64,000 nt of DNA from assembly GCA_032260385.1 (NCBI GenBank), contig JAVVEL010000001.1, forward strand, positions 214,841 through 278,840, in the 5' to 3' direction. A program made the translations under genes and the position numbers. Origin of the DNA: UBA9300 sp032260385 (lineage in GTDB: Bacteria; Bacteroidota; Bacteroidia; Bacteroidales; VadinHA17). Positions 1 to 8,532 of this stretch are shown here, piece after piece (within the stretch, counting starts at the first letter, position 1; the number at the start of each line of letters is the position of its first letter). The notes beneath the pieces are model-generated. The model was not told where the DNA came from, did no database searches, and worked only from the letters and a program-made list of their open reading frames with translations.

Positions 1-152
1 TCCGGTCTGAACATCCTGTGAGCTGCACTGAACCTTTCCCTCCTGGTTAGATAAATCATAGGCAATTCACATTTTTGTTTGGCTCAAATTTGACCCTTTT
101 TCTCCGGAAAAACAATATCTTTATTCATTACTTTAATAAATTAGCCCCGCAA

Positions 153-815
153 ATGAGCAATATTGTATTAATAACGGCAGCTACCAGTGGGGAAATGGAA
201 TGCCTTGATAAATTGCACGGCAGACTGAAAAAGGGAATCAGAAAACTGGTGACAGGTGTGGGTCCGGTGTCCACAGTTTATGCAATTATGTCTTACCTGG
301 CAGGAAATGATAAACCCGGTATGCTGATTAATATTGGTATAGCCGGGAGTTACCGTAAAGATCTTAATCCGGGATCAGTAATTGTACCCCTGTCTGATTG
401 CTTTGCTGATCTGGGTATATGTGATGGCAGTAGCTTCATACCCTTAAAAAGGGCCGGGATAGATATTCATGATGATTTTACTCCTTCGGGTTCTTACTAT
501 GCACACAGGGCTATTGTTGAAAGCACAGGCTCCGGGTTGAGAACTGTAAAGGGCATAACAGTCAGTACAGCAACGGGTTCTGATGCCGTAAGGGAAGCAC
601 TGGCATCAGAATATAATCCTGATATTGAAAGCATGGAAGGTGCCGCTTCCTACTATGTTTGTAATAAAGAAGGGATACCCTGTGTTGGGATAAGGGCAGT
701 TTCAAATATGGTGGGACCAAGGGATAAATCATCCTGGGACGTTAATCTGGCACTTAAGAACCTGTCGCAGGCCATGGATAAATATTTTAAACATATTTTA
801 TATGAAAACACTTAG
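153..815 (+). CDS. mqnB: Futalosine hydrolase MqnB
   Basis: Nucleosidase of the futalosine menaquinone pathway; it removes the base from (aminodeoxy)futalosine to give dehypoxanthine futalosine. The 220-residue product has the nucleoside phosphorylase fold signatures: IGIAGS near residue 61 and the ribose-binding Met-Glu pair in ESMEGAA (Met161-Glu162), followed by GIRAVSNMVGPRD. The frame stays open upstream to about 75, but those residues resemble no MqnB and the protein family begins at MSNIVLIT, so I use the ATG at 153. The next gene, mqnD, overlaps its 3' end by 14 bp, so the two are translationally coupled. The overlap with mqnD makes this assignment much stronger than a general MTA/SAH nucleosidase. 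Confidence 0.92.
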   Translation: MSNIVLITAATSGEMECLDKLHGRLKKGIRKLVTGVGPVSTVYAIMSYLAGNDKPGMLINIGIAGSYRKDLNPGSVIVPLSDCFADLGICDGSSFIPLKRAGIDIHDDFTPSGSYYAHRAIVESTGSGLRTVKGITVSTATGSDAVREALASEYNPDIESMEGAASYYVCNKEGIPCVGIRAVSNMVGPRDKSSWDVNLALKNLSQAMDKYFKHILYENT

Positions 816-1638
816 CCTTGGCATATCAACCTGTCCGAATGATACCTTTGTTTTTGATGCAATGATTAACGGTAAAATTGCTACCGGCGGTCTGGAATTT
901 GACTACCTGCTTACAGATGTTGAAGAATTGAATAATAATGCTTTCGAAGCAAAAACCGATATCACAAAAATAAGTTTTCACGCCTATGCCCGGGTGACCG
1001 ACACTTATATTCTGCTGAATTCGGGCTCGGCACTTGGTTTTAACAATGGTCCCTTGCTGGTTGCAGCTGCTAAAACCAGTCCTCCTTCCCTTAAAGGAAA
1101 AAGAATAGCCATTCCGGGGAACTATACCACCGCAAATTTATTACTGAGTATTGCATATCCTGACCTGACCGATAAATATGAAGTTCTCTTCTCTGATATT
1201 GAGGATCTTATTCTTATGGGGGAGTTTGCTGCCGGCCTGCTTATTCATGAAAACAGGTTTACCTACGAGGCCAGGGGCTTACACAAGATCGTTGACCTGG
1301 GTGAGGAATGGCAGGGTCAAACAGGCATGCCCATACCCCTGGGAGGTATAGCTATCAGGAGAGACCTGGGACCGGAAATTGCCGGCAAGGTAGAAAAAAT
1401 GCTGGCCTCAAGCATTGATTACGCCTGTAAAAACCCACAGTCTTCCTATGATTTCGTCAGGGCATATGCAGCTTCAATGGACTGGGATGTAATACAGAAG
1501 CATATTAAGCTCTATGTCAATGAATTCAGCCGTGACCTGGGAGACCAGGGAAGGGAGGCGGTAAGGACCCTGTACGATATGGCGGCTGATTTTAAGATCA
1601 TTAACACTGTAAGAAAAGATATTTTTACCGGCCATTAA
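802..1638 (+). CDS. mqnD: 1,4-dihydroxy-6-naphthoate synthase MqnD
   Basis: Converts cyclic dehypoxanthine futalosine to 1,4-dihydroxy-6-naphthoate in the futalosine menaquinone pathway. The 278-residue protein opens with the family signature STCPNDTFVFDA (residues 9-20) and has the periplasmic-binding-protein-like two-lobed fold shared by MqnA and MqnD. The early TCPNDTF and the later GQTGMPIPLGGIAIRRD stretch favour MqnD over MqnA. It overlaps mqnB by 14 bp and is probably expressed from the same message. The other pathway genes (mqnA, mqnC, mqnE) are not in this window. The product feeds the quinone pool used by the Nqr complex encoded near 24-30 kb. Confidence 0.93.
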   Translation: MKTLSLGISTCPNDTFVFDAMINGKIATGGLEFDYLLTDVEELNNNAFEAKTDITKISFHAYARVTDTYILLNSGSALGFNNGPLLVAAAKTSPPSLKGKRIAIPGNYTTANLLLSIAYPDLTDKYEVLFSDIEDLILMGEFAAGLLIHENRFTYEARGLHKIVDLGEEWQGQTGMPIPLGGIAIRRDLGPEIAGKVEKMLASSIDYACKNPQSSYDFVRAYAASMDWDVIQKHIKLYVNEFSRDLGDQGREAVRTLYDMAADFKIINTVRKDIFTGH

Positions 1639-1658
1639 TAAGGCTTTACACAGGCAAA

Positions 1659-1671
1659 CCCGGCCGCCGGG
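1659..1671. terminator. Short GC hairpin after mqnD
   Basis: CCCGG-CCG-CCGGG makes a 5-bp stem with a 3-nt loop 20 bp after the mqnD stop. No T-run follows, so it is at best a weak or factor-dependent terminator. The rest of the mqnD-sod gap is AT-rich. Confidence 0.3.
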
Positions 1672-1752
1672 ATATTAAAATCCGGTATTTTCCCATTTAA
1701 GAATTCCTGAAATTTCTTATTTTTATAGTAATAATTTTAAAAAGTTTAAATC

Positions 1753-2328
1753 ATGACTCACCATTTACCAAAATTACCGTTTGAGAGAGACGCTCTGAAA
1801 CCTTTCATAAGTGAAGAAACCATCGAATATCACTATGGCAAGCATCACCAGGCCTATATTGATAAGTTGAATGCGCTTATACCGGGAACAAAGTTCGAAG
1901 ATGCCGACCTGGTAACAATTATTAAGAATGCTGATGGCGGCATTTTCAATAATGCAGCCCAGGTGTGGAATCATACCTTCTACTTCGAAGGATTCTCGGG
2001 TGATGGTCGCAGGGAGCCTGCAGGTGAACTGGCTGAGGCTATCAAGGCATCCTTTGGCTCATTTGAGAAATTCAAGGAAGATTTTGGCACCGCAGCTGCT
2101 AGCCTCTTTGGCTCAGGATGGACATGGCTGGTTAAAAATAATAACGGCAGCCTTTCAATACTGCAGAAATCGAATGCCGAAAATCCCGTAAGTGATGGAC
2201 TGAAGCCTGTCCTTACATGCGATGTGTGGGAACATGCTTATTATATCGACTACAGGAATAAAAGGCCCGATTATATTAAGTCTTTCTGGGAAATAATCGA
2301 CTGGGACATCATAGCTTCAAGATATTAG
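1753..2328 (+). CDS. sodB: Iron-type superoxide dismutase
   Basis: Cytoplasmic Fe/Mn superoxide dismutase of 191 residues that disproportionates superoxide. The four metal ligands are visible: His27 (in EYHYGKHHQAY), His74 (in QVWNHTFY), Asp157 and His161 (in DVWEHAYYIDY). Gln70, in the N-terminal half just before VWNH, occupies the place of the outer-sphere glutamine that typifies iron rather than manganese enzymes, though cambialistic use of both metals is common in Bacteroidota. Only one base separates the stop from the nitroreductase gene, so both are likely co-transcribed. Together with katA near 57 kb it suggests the cell meets oxygen at least intermittently. Confidence 0.96.
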   Translation: MTHHLPKLPFERDALKPFISEETIEYHYGKHHQAYIDKLNALIPGTKFEDADLVTIIKNADGGIFNNAAQVWNHTFYFEGFSGDGRREPAGELAEAIKASFGSFEKFKEDFGTAAASLFGSGWTWLVKNNNGSLSILQKSNAENPVSDGLKPVLTCDVWEHAYYIDYRNKRPDYIKSFWEIIDWDIIASRY

Positions 2329-2329
2329 T

Positions 2330-2902
2330 ATGGGCCTCTATGACATAGTACGGAGAAACAGGAGTTACAGACGCTTTTACCAGAATGAGCGAATCAACAG
2401 GGAAGAGTTGGTAAGCCTGGTTAACCTGGCCCGGCTGTCGGCATCAGGGCAGAATAAACAGGCTCTCAAATTCCTTATTGTTAACGACCCCGAAGCCTGT
2501 GACAGGGTCTTTCCGTCAACTATGTGGGCCGGATACCTCGAAGACTGGGATGGACCTCAAAAGGGCGAACAACCTGCCGCTTATATAATTATTCTCGGCG
2601 ATACGGGACTGAGTAATTCATTCGGAGTTGACCACGGGATAGCTGCCCAGAGTATTTTGCTGGGAGCCGCTGAAAAAGGATACGGGGGATGTATGATAGG
2701 TTCAATTAAGAAAGCTAAACTGAGGCATGACCTGGAAATACCCGGCAAATACGAAATATTACTTATCCTTGCTCTTGGAAAACCAAAAGAAAAGGTCGTA
2801 ATTGATGAGGTCACAGATGATGACATAAAATACTGGAGAGATGATAAGGATGTGCACCATGTACCCAAAAGGAGCCTGGATGACCTTATTACCGATCTTT
2901 GA
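2330..2902 (+). CDS. Nitroreductase-family flavoprotein
   Basis: FMN-dependent NAD(P)H oxidoreductase of the nitroreductase family, 190 residues. The N-terminal MGLYDIVRRNRSYRRFYQN carries the arginines that bind the FMN phosphate, followed by LARLSASGQNKQ and, later, the glycine-rich EKGYGGCMIGSIKKAKL segment that completes the flavin site. The start ATG lies one base after the superoxide dismutase stop, so an operon is clear, and a role in redox housekeeping is plausible. The physiological substrate cannot be read from the sequence: the family covers nitroaromatics, quinones, iodotyrosine and other acceptors. The next gene starts 7 bp downstream. Confidence 0.87.
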   Translation: MGLYDIVRRNRSYRRFYQNERINREELVSLVNLARLSASGQNKQALKFLIVNDPEACDRVFPSTMWAGYLEDWDGPQKGEQPAAYIIILGDTGLSNSFGVDHGIAAQSILLGAAEKGYGGCMIGSIKKAKLRHDLEIPGKYEILLILALGKPKEKVVIDEVTDDDIKYWRDDKDVHHVPKRSLDDLITDL

Positions 2903-2909
2903 CTGGAAT

Positions 2910-3626
2910 ATGAAACAAAGAATTTATATTACCCTGCTTAGCCTTTTGCTTTGTTTTTCAGCGCTTACTGCCCAGCAAAAGGCACAGGATAAATATATCC
3001 TGCTCCAGGGAATTGTTATGGATGCCCTGAGCCTGGATCCTTTGCCAAATGTTCATTATGTGCTGAATGAAATCCTTGGCAATGTGACTGATGAGGAAGG
3101 GGAGTTTGCCCTGTATATACGTAAGGACGATACAGTAAGATTTTCCCATATTGGCTACCGCGACTTTATCTTTGTGCCGGGCGATACCCTGGCAGGTAAT
3201 TACTTTATGGCCGGGATTTTTATGCAATCCGACACAACGGCTCTGGGCGAGGTCATTGTCGTTCCTAAAATCCCCAACCCACGTACAGGCATACTGCTGG
3301 ATCAGCAGGAGCTTGCACCTGAACTCAGGAATGCCAGAAACAATATAGCCGCTTCTGCCTACCTGGGACTTCACAGCCAGGAGCAGCTGGGTGCTCCGTC
3401 TGCAAATTATGAACTTCTTAAACGAAAGCAAATGCTCGACGCTTATGAGAAGGGCGCCATTCCTTCAGACAGAATGATTGGTTTGAATTTACTGACAATA
3501 CCGGCGGCCGTATTATACTTTTCAAAAGGCCTGCCTGAAAGGCCCCCTCCACCAAGACCGGCCATTACCCGTCAGGAAATAGACAGGATGAAGGAATTAT
3601 ACCGGCAACGGATCAGTAAAAGATAA
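2910..3626 (+). CDS. Exported protein with carboxypeptidase-regulatory-like domain
   Basis: A 238-residue exported protein. The ATG at 2910 gives a clean signal peptide (MKQRIYITLLSLLLCFSALTAQ) with predicted cleavage after Ala-Gln; the frame is open further upstream but overlaps the nitroreductase gene. Residues about 30-110 resemble the CarboxypepD_reg-like beta-sandwich common in Bacteroidota (GIVMDALSLDPLPNVHYVL, then GNVTDEEGEFAL and VRFSHIGYRDF), which usually mediates envelope or TonB-receptor associated contacts. The C-terminal half, ending in a proline-rich ERPPPPRPAITRQE stretch, is unrecognised. It closes the sod-nitroreductase run and converges on proline dehydrogenase. A specific function is not inferable. 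Confidence 0.75.
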   Translation: MKQRIYITLLSLLLCFSALTAQQKAQDKYILLQGIVMDALSLDPLPNVHYVLNEILGNVTDEEGEFALYIRKDDTVRFSHIGYRDFIFVPGDTLAGNYFMAGIFMQSDTTALGEVIVVPKIPNPRTGILLDQQELAPELRNARNNIAASAYLGLHSQEQLGAPSANYELLKRKQMLDAYEKGAIPSDRMIGLNLLTIPAAVLYFSKGLPERPPPPRPAITRQEIDRMKELYRQRISKR

Positions 3627-3638
3627 GGGGAGCTTTAA

Positions 3639-3681
3639 CAATTACACAATTCAACAATTACACAATTCAACAATTCAACAC
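3639..3681. repeat. AT-rich short tandem repeat between convergent genes
   Basis: The motif CAATTACACAATTCAA occurs twice, followed by further copies of CAATTCAA. It fills the gap between the convergent genes ending at 3626 and 3685. No hairpin or T-run terminator is apparent. Confidence 0.6.
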
Positions 3682-3684
3682 TGT

Positions 3685-4596
3685 CTATCCTTTATAAAAT
3701 ATAGCCTTTATAATATGTGAGGCCATTTTAGGATTTTCCTTGAGCCGCCTGGTGGAATAGCCAAACCAGTCCTTGCCGAAAGGTACATATATTCTCATAA
3801 CATGACCGTCTTCAACAATACTCTGCCTGAGCCTCGGGGTTACTCCATACAGCATCTGGAACTCATACATGTCCCCAGGAATCTTATACTTACGTATTAA
3901 CTCATAAGCTCCTTCAATAAGTTGTTTGTCATGTGTCGCAATGGCAGCATACACCTTATTGGCAAACATATACTCAAGGTCTTTTAGAAAATTCTCATTT
4001 ACCTCTTCATATTTCTTAAATGCTATTTCAACAGGCTCAACATATATGCCCTTACAAAGCCTGTAATTAAGAGGTATTTCTTCAGTGTTAAGATCCATCA
4101 GTCCTTTTATATCATCCAGTGTCCTTCGGAGGTAGGCCTGGAAAACAAGGCCAACGTGCCTGGGAAATTCCTTTCTTAACTTCCTGAACAATTCAATTTC
4201 AGGATCAGTACACGGCGAATCTTCCATGTCTATCCTTATGAAATTATTATATTCAGCAGCCTTCTGCACCACTTCCCTTACGTACCGGTAACATACATCT
4301 TTGTCAATAAGTAAACCGAAACTGGTTGGCTTAATCGAATAATTGCCGTCAATCTTTTCTTTTTCTGCCCTGTCTATAAGTTCAAGGTATTCATTTTTAT
4401 TCGCCTCGGCTTCTTCCAGGGTTTCGATAAATTCGCCAAGAACGTCAAGGGTTACTTTGATACCCAGTTTATTAAATTCTTTGGATACCCTGATGGCATC
4501 ATCCATCTTTGGACCTGAAACATAAGGTTTTGAAAATATCCAGACAAACTTCTTTGGGAAATAGGGTAGTATTGATGCAATAAATCTGTTAAACAT
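3685..4596 (-). CDS. Proline dehydrogenase
   Basis: FAD-dependent proline dehydrogenase (PRODH domain alone, 303 residues) that oxidises L-proline to pyrroline-5-carboxylate and passes electrons to the quinone pool. The TIM-barrel motifs appear in order: KPTSFGL, IRIDMED, FQAYLRRT, YRLCKGIY, ATHD, EFQMLYGV and, at the C-terminus, RIYVPFGKDWFGYSTRRLKEN, whose arginines bind the proline carboxylate. It is a stand-alone PutB/FadM type enzyme, not bifunctional PutA; the partner P5C dehydrogenase is not in the window. It diverges from the sigma factor gene across a 228-bp AT-rich gap. Convergent neighbour on the other side. Confidence 0.93.
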   Translation of the reverse strand: MFNRFIASILPYFPKKFVWIFSKPYVSGPKMDDAIRVSKEFNKLGIKVTLDVLGEFIETLEEAEANKNEYLELIDRAEKEKIDGNYSIKPTSFGLLIDKDVCYRYVREVVQKAAEYNNFIRIDMEDSPCTDPEIELFRKLRKEFPRHVGLVFQAYLRRTLDDIKGLMDLNTEEIPLNYRLCKGIYVEPVEIAFKKYEEVNENFLKDLEYMFANKVYAAIATHDKQLIEGAYELIRKYKIPGDMYEFQMLYGVTPRLRQSIVEDGHVMRIYVPFGKDWFGYSTRRLKENPKMASHIIKAIFYKG

Positions 4597-4640
4597 GGTA
4601 GAAATATTTATTTAGTGTAAACGTTTAAACATAATGATGC

Positions 4641-4648
4641 CAAATTTA
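4641..4648 (-). promoter_or_regulatory. Candidate -7 box for proline dehydrogenase
   Basis: On the minus strand these bases read TAAATTTG, matching the Bacteroidota TAnnTTTG box. It lies 45 bp before the start codon. No convincing TTG lies 19-21 bp upstream, so this is a partial promoter match. The rest of the 4597-4824 gap is AT-rich with nothing else I can name. Confidence 0.35.
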
Positions 4649-4824
4649 ATTTGTTTGTCCTAATGATTGTATGTTTAGAGGTAGAAAATGGAAAAATTTC
4701 AATCAAATAAGTATATTGGGTCAATTTGCCGGGTTTTTTAATAATAGTTTTTATTTCTTTTCATTTAGCTGTTATTTTGTGCAACCATTTTTAATGATAA
4801 TAAGTCTATAATTTGGTCCCAGGA

Positions 4825-5358
4825 ATGATAAGTGACCGGCAGATACTTGAAGGTTGTCTGAAACACGACAAACTATCTCAGAAATTGCTTTTTGAGAAGT
4901 ATTCGGGAATGCTGATGGGCATATGCATCAGGTATGCAACTGATATCCCCGAAGCAGAAGATATCCTCCAGGAAAGTCTGCTCAAGGTTTATGTTAATAT
5001 TAAGGACTATAGTGGAGAAGGTTCTTTTACAGGCTGGATGAGGCGCATTGTCATAAATACTGCAATCACATACTATCACAGGACCCTCAAGCATAAACAT
5101 TATGTTGAGATTGAGGAGGTTTTTACGGGTGAAGCAGGTGAAACAACTATCCCGGATTTACGATATACTGCAGAAGAATTACAAAAAGTGCTGGATATGC
5201 TACCTCCCGGATATAAAGTGATCTTTAACCTGTATGCAATTGAAGGATATAAACATAAAGAAATAGCAGGAATGCTTGGTATAGATATAAATACATCAAA
5301 GTCGCAATATTCAAGAGCCAGGTCTTTTCTGCGTAAGAAGCTGGAGAACTATAAATAG
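4825..5358 (+). CDS. RNA polymerase ECF-type sigma factor
   Basis: Sigma-70 family regulator of the extracytoplasmic-function type, 177 residues. Region 2 is recognisable (FEKYSGMLMGICIRYATDIPEAEDILQES, with the helix that contacts core polymerase and melts DNA) and region 4 is the C-terminal helix-turn-helix (LPPGYKVIFNLYAIEGYKHKEIAGMLGI). A TTG at 4813 is in frame, but the ATG at 4825 gives the usual N-terminus MISDRQILEGC. The next gene begins 3 bp downstream and encodes a single-pass membrane protein, the position where an ECF sigma factor usually has its anti-sigma factor. The target promoters are unknown; the cassette itself is the obvious candidate. Confidence 0.92.
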   Translation: MISDRQILEGCLKHDKLSQKLLFEKYSGMLMGICIRYATDIPEAEDILQESLLKVYVNIKDYSGEGSFTGWMRRIVINTAITYYHRTLKHKHYVEIEEVFTGEAGETTIPDLRYTAEELQKVLDMLPPGYKVIFNLYAIEGYKHKEIAGMLGIDINTSKSQYSRARSFLRKKLENYK

Positions 5359-5361
5359 ATA

Positions 5362-6684
5362 TTGATCTTGAAATCAGAGAGGGAATATAATAATATTGAA
5401 GAAGTATTCAGGGACGGGCTTGGTAAAAGGGAGTACCCGGTTTCTGATAATTTCTGGCCGGAACTTGCAGGAAAGCTCCGCTTAAGGGAGTTCCTCAGTT
5501 TCAGGCCCGGAAGCTTCAATATTTATTACCTGGCTGGCCTTATTGCTGCTGCTGCTCTTACAGTGTCAGTCCTGGTGACAACTAACACGGAACTCTCTGT
5601 TGATTCACCCGATATTATAATTTCAACTGATTCAATTAGCGGCTTCAATGAAAAGATCATAATTGAAAAAGAATCTTTGGAAACAGCCGCCAAAGTGAAA
5701 ATTCAGCTGCCGGAAACAGAAGAAGGAACTGCGGAGAACGGCATGGAGATCCGTGTAAATGCCGGTGAAGTTGCTGAAGTCATTATAAGCCCTGACAGTA
5801 AAGATAAAATAACAGGCGCCAGTAAAATCGAGCGCCTGGCGCTGGATAAGAAATTTGTCTCTGAAACTGTAAGCAGGCCTGAACCTGTGGCTGAGTTTAC
5901 TCCACAGATAAGCCATGGTTGTGCTCCATTCAGCATCTATTTTAAAAACCTGTCACATAACTACGATTCATGTATTTGGGAATTTGATGATGGAGGAATA
6001 AGTACCAACTCAAACCCGGTATGGATATATGACGAGGAGGGCACTTATGAAGTGAGGCTTGTCCTCTTCGGGAAAGCAGGTTCAAGAGTAAGTAAAAGAG
6101 GAATGGTAACTGTATATCCACGGCCCGTGGCAAGATTCGAAATAAGTGAAGGCAATCCCGCCATACCCGATGAACAGGTTCATTTTTATAACTTTTCTCA
6201 AAACGCCACTGAATGGGAATGGGATTTTGGTGACGGGAATACCAGCCACGACTTTGAACCTTCACATTTCTATGACAGAAGCGGATCCTACTCTGTGACA
6301 TTGAAGGCTATATCTGAATATGGCTGCATCGACAGTATGGTTCTGACCAATGCAGTGGGCGATAAGACATGCTATATTAACTTTCCCAATGCCTTTGTTC
6401 CCAACAAGGGAGGACCTACCGGCGGATATTACTCTCCAAGGAGTGACCAGCAGGAAGAAGTATTCCATCCCGTCTACTCGGGTGTTACATCTTATAATCT
6501 CAAAATATACAGCAGGATGGGTATTCTTGTTTTTGAATCAAATGATCTTCAGATAGGATGGGATGGATATTATAAGGGACAGATGGCTGAGCCGGGAGTA
6601 TATATCTGGAAGTCCAGGGGTACATTCAAGAATGGTGAATCCTTTGTTAAAGGAGGAGATGTAACACTGCTGCCCAACTGGTAA
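5362..6684 (+). CDS. Membrane-anchored PKD-domain protein with T9SS type B C-terminal domain; possible anti-sigma partner
   Basis: A 440-residue protein with an unusual layout. Residues 1-50 are hydrophilic and presumably cytoplasmic, 51-71 form one transmembrane helix (IYYLAGLIAAAALTVSVLV), about 175-325 form two PKD beta-sandwich domains (signatures WEFDDG and WDFGDG), and 340-440 match the gliding-motility-associated type B sorting domain (NLKIYSRMGILVFES, then GWDGYYKGQMAEPGVYIWK). There is no cleavable signal peptide. No ATG lies near the start; TTG at 5362 or 5368 must be used. Its position 3 bp after an ECF sigma gene and its topology suggest an anti-sigma or sensor role, while the C-terminus suggests T9SS export with the PorP/SprF protein encoded next. 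Both roles are inference. Confidence 0.78.
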   Translation: MILKSEREYNNIEEVFRDGLGKREYPVSDNFWPELAGKLRLREFLSFRPGSFNIYYLAGLIAAAALTVSVLVTTNTELSVDSPDIIISTDSISGFNEKIIIEKESLETAAKVKIQLPETEEGTAENGMEIRVNAGEVAEVIISPDSKDKITGASKIERLALDKKFVSETVSRPEPVAEFTPQISHGCAPFSIYFKNLSHNYDSCIWEFDDGGISTNSNPVWIYDEEGTYEVRLVLFGKAGSRVSKRGMVTVYPRPVARFEISEGNPAIPDEQVHFYNFSQNATEWEWDFGDGNTSHDFEPSHFYDRSGSYSVTLKAISEYGCIDSMVLTNAVGDKTCYINFPNAFVPNKGGPTGGYYSPRSDQQEEVFHPVYSGVTSYNLKIYSRMGILVFESNDLQIGWDGYYKGQMAEPGVYIWKSRGTFKNGESFVKGGDVTLLPNW

Positions 6685-6830
6685 TGGCAGATAAGCTCTG
6701 ATCAAACCACAAAATAAGTTATTCGTCTTTTAGACAAAATTGTTTACAAGTTCCTCTGTTTTGTTAGTTACTGAATAATTTAGAAGGTAAAAAACGTAAC
6801 TAAATTCATTTCATTTCGTTAATTTCGTAT

Positions 6831-7850
6831 TTGATAGTCGAAACAGGACCGGACTTGCGAATAAGAATTAAATATACTACTGTTCTCATTAGCCTTTTAA
6901 TCTCTGTCAGTCTGAAGGGACAGGATCCTCACTTTTCCCAGTTCTATGCCAATGCACTTTATCTTGCACCGTCGTTCGCCGGGGCAATTGAAGAAAACAG
7001 GATATCAATAAATTACAGGAACCAGTGGCCGGCAGTATCAGGTGTTTTCAATACCTATAGTTTCAGTTACGACAGGTATATGCCTAATTTCCGCTCGGGG
7101 ATAGGCATACTGGCAACTTATGACGTAGCCGGATCGGGAGACCTAAGTACAACCAATATCGGTCTGCTCTATTCCTACGATATACAGCTTAACAGGGAAT
7201 GGCACTTACGTCCGGGTATTAATTTTAAATTTACCTACCTCGGACTCAATTATGGGAAGCTGATATGGAACAGTATGATAACGGCAAGGGGGACAACTCC
7301 CTCAGTCTATCCCCCGCCATTCGAAGGAGTGGCAGATGTGGATTTCGCCTTTTCTGCGCTGGCTTATAATGACAGGATATGGGGAGGTATAAACTTTGAC
7401 CACCTGTTTAAACCAAGACAGTCATTCTATGGCGACTGGGACACTCATGTGCCTGTCAAGGTTAATTTCTTTGGAGGTATGCAGATATCGAGGCGGGGAA
7501 GATTGCTCAACAGGTATTCCGAAGTTATTTCCGTGGCAACCAATATAAAATACCAGGATCGTTTCTGGCAATCCGACCTTGGACTCTATTATTACAGGGA
7601 CCCGCTGATCTTTGGACTGTGGTACAGGGGTATACCTTTTGTTACCACCCAGGCAGGAGATGCAATTATCGGACTTGTTGGCATCAAAACACAAAATCTG
7701 CATATTGGCTACAGTTATGACTTCACAATATCAAACCTTATTGCATCAACCGGAGGCTCTCATGAAATTTCCCTTGTATACGAGTTTATTACTTCAACAC
7801 TGGGTAGCCGCAGAAGAATGTTCCATGCCGTCCCGTGCCCTGAATTCTAA
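6831..7850 (+). CDS. PorP/SprF family type IX secretion membrane protein
   Basis: Outer-membrane beta-barrel protein of the PorP/SprF family, which in Flavobacterium is needed to secrete and attach proteins with type B sorting domains. Just after the signal peptide (about residues 9-30, ending SVSLKGQ) comes the diagnostic DPHFSQFYANALYLAPSFAG, followed by alternating strands and conserved NYRNQWPAV and SYDFTISNL segments; 339 residues is a normal family length. The start must be TTG (6831 or 6855) because no ATG is available. It follows the type B domain protein by 146 bp, so the sigma factor, surface protein and export partner form one cassette. Confidence 0.9.
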   Translation: MIVETGPDLRIRIKYTTVLISLLISVSLKGQDPHFSQFYANALYLAPSFAGAIEENRISINYRNQWPAVSGVFNTYSFSYDRYMPNFRSGIGILATYDVAGSGDLSTTNIGLLYSYDIQLNREWHLRPGINFKFTYLGLNYGKLIWNSMITARGTTPSVYPPPFEGVADVDFAFSALAYNDRIWGGINFDHLFKPRQSFYGDWDTHVPVKVNFFGGMQISRRGRLLNRYSEVISVATNIKYQDRFWQSDLGLYYYRDPLIFGLWYRGIPFVTTQAGDAIIGLVGIKTQNLHIGYSYDFTISNLIASTGGSHEISLVYEFITSTLGSRRRMFHAVPCPEF

Positions 7851-7884
7851 AAAACTTCCTTTTTCGTAATTCGCTAAATTCCTT

Positions 7885-7892
7885 TATATTTG
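7885..7892 (+). promoter_or_regulatory. Candidate -7 box (TATATTTG) for the OmpH-like gene
   Basis: TATATTTG exactly matches TAnnTTTG, 35 bp before the ATG at 7927. The upstream element is poor (TTTTTCG instead of TTG), so only the -7 box is supported. Confidence 0.5.
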
Positions 7893-7926
7893 TTGCCTGT
7901 TTTGTTTAACCAATTAACAATTACTG

Positions 7927-8532
7927 ATGAAGAAGTTACCTTTAATACTGTCTGTAGTGTCAATTCTTGGAGTAGCCTTTTTGTTAATCTGGCAGCTTGC
8001 ATCGCCAGGGGAGAAAGAAGAGGTCAAAGACCAGACAGTTTCAGAAAAAATGCCCAGCGGAGATATAGCCTATGTGGAGATAGATTCAATCATACTTAAT
8101 TTTGATATGTATTTCGACCTCCGGGATGACCTGATGACAAAGCAACAAAGCTCTGAAAATGAATTGAATACAAAGGGCAGGCAATATGAATCGAGAGCAC
8201 GAGATTATGAAGAGAAAGTCCGTAAGGGCCTGGTTACAAGAGCTACCGCTGCACAGATGGAACAGGACCTGCTCCAGCAGCAGCAGGACCTTCGGACTCT
8301 CAGAGACCAGCTTGAAAGTCAGCTGATGGAGGAAGAACAGGTGATGAACAGGAAAGTATTAAATTATATTTATGACTTCCTGGAAGAGTTTTCAGCTGAT
8401 CATGACTATGACTACATCCTGGCAAAAAGCTTCGGAAGCCCTCTGATGTATGCTAATGATGCCCTGAATATCACTGATGAGGTACTTAAGGGGGTTAATT
8501 ATAAATACAATAAAGACACCGGTAACAAATAA
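7927..8532 (+). CDS. OmpH/Skp-like periplasmic coiled-coil protein
   Basis: A 201-residue envelope protein of the OmpH/Skp family, periplasmic chaperones for outer-membrane proteins. Residues 4-24 form a signal peptide or membrane anchor. Then comes the family opening GDIAYVEIDSIILNFDMYFDLRDDL, a long charged coiled coil (about residues 65-140, rich in Glu, Gln, Lys and Arg, with a QQQQDLRTLRDQLESQL stretch), and a globular end FSADHDYDYILAKSFGSPLMYANDALNITDEVL matching the returning tentacle of OmpH proteins. The last base of its stop is the first base of the glycosyltransferase start (TAATG), so the two are translationally coupled. The reason for this pairing is not evident. Confidence 0.82.
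   Translation: MKKLPLILSVVSILGVAFLLIWQLASPGEKEEVKDQTVSEKMPSGDIAYVEIDSIILNFDMYFDLRDDLMTKQQSSENELNTKGRQYESRARDYEEKVRKGLVTRATAAQMEQDLLQQQQDLRTLRDQLESQLMEEEQVMNRKVLNYIYDFLEEFSADHDYDYILAKSFGSPLMYANDALNITDEVLKGVNYKYNKDTGNK

Noticed and set aside
75..152. N-terminal extension of MqnB from an upstream start
   Set aside because: The extra 26 residues have no counterpart in MqnB proteins; ATG 153 aligns with the family.
5362..6684. Gliding-motility adhesin as the sole role of the PKD protein
   Set aside because: At 440 residues with a cytosolic N-terminus and no signal peptide it is unlike SprB-type adhesins, and the adjacent sigma gene suggests regulation.
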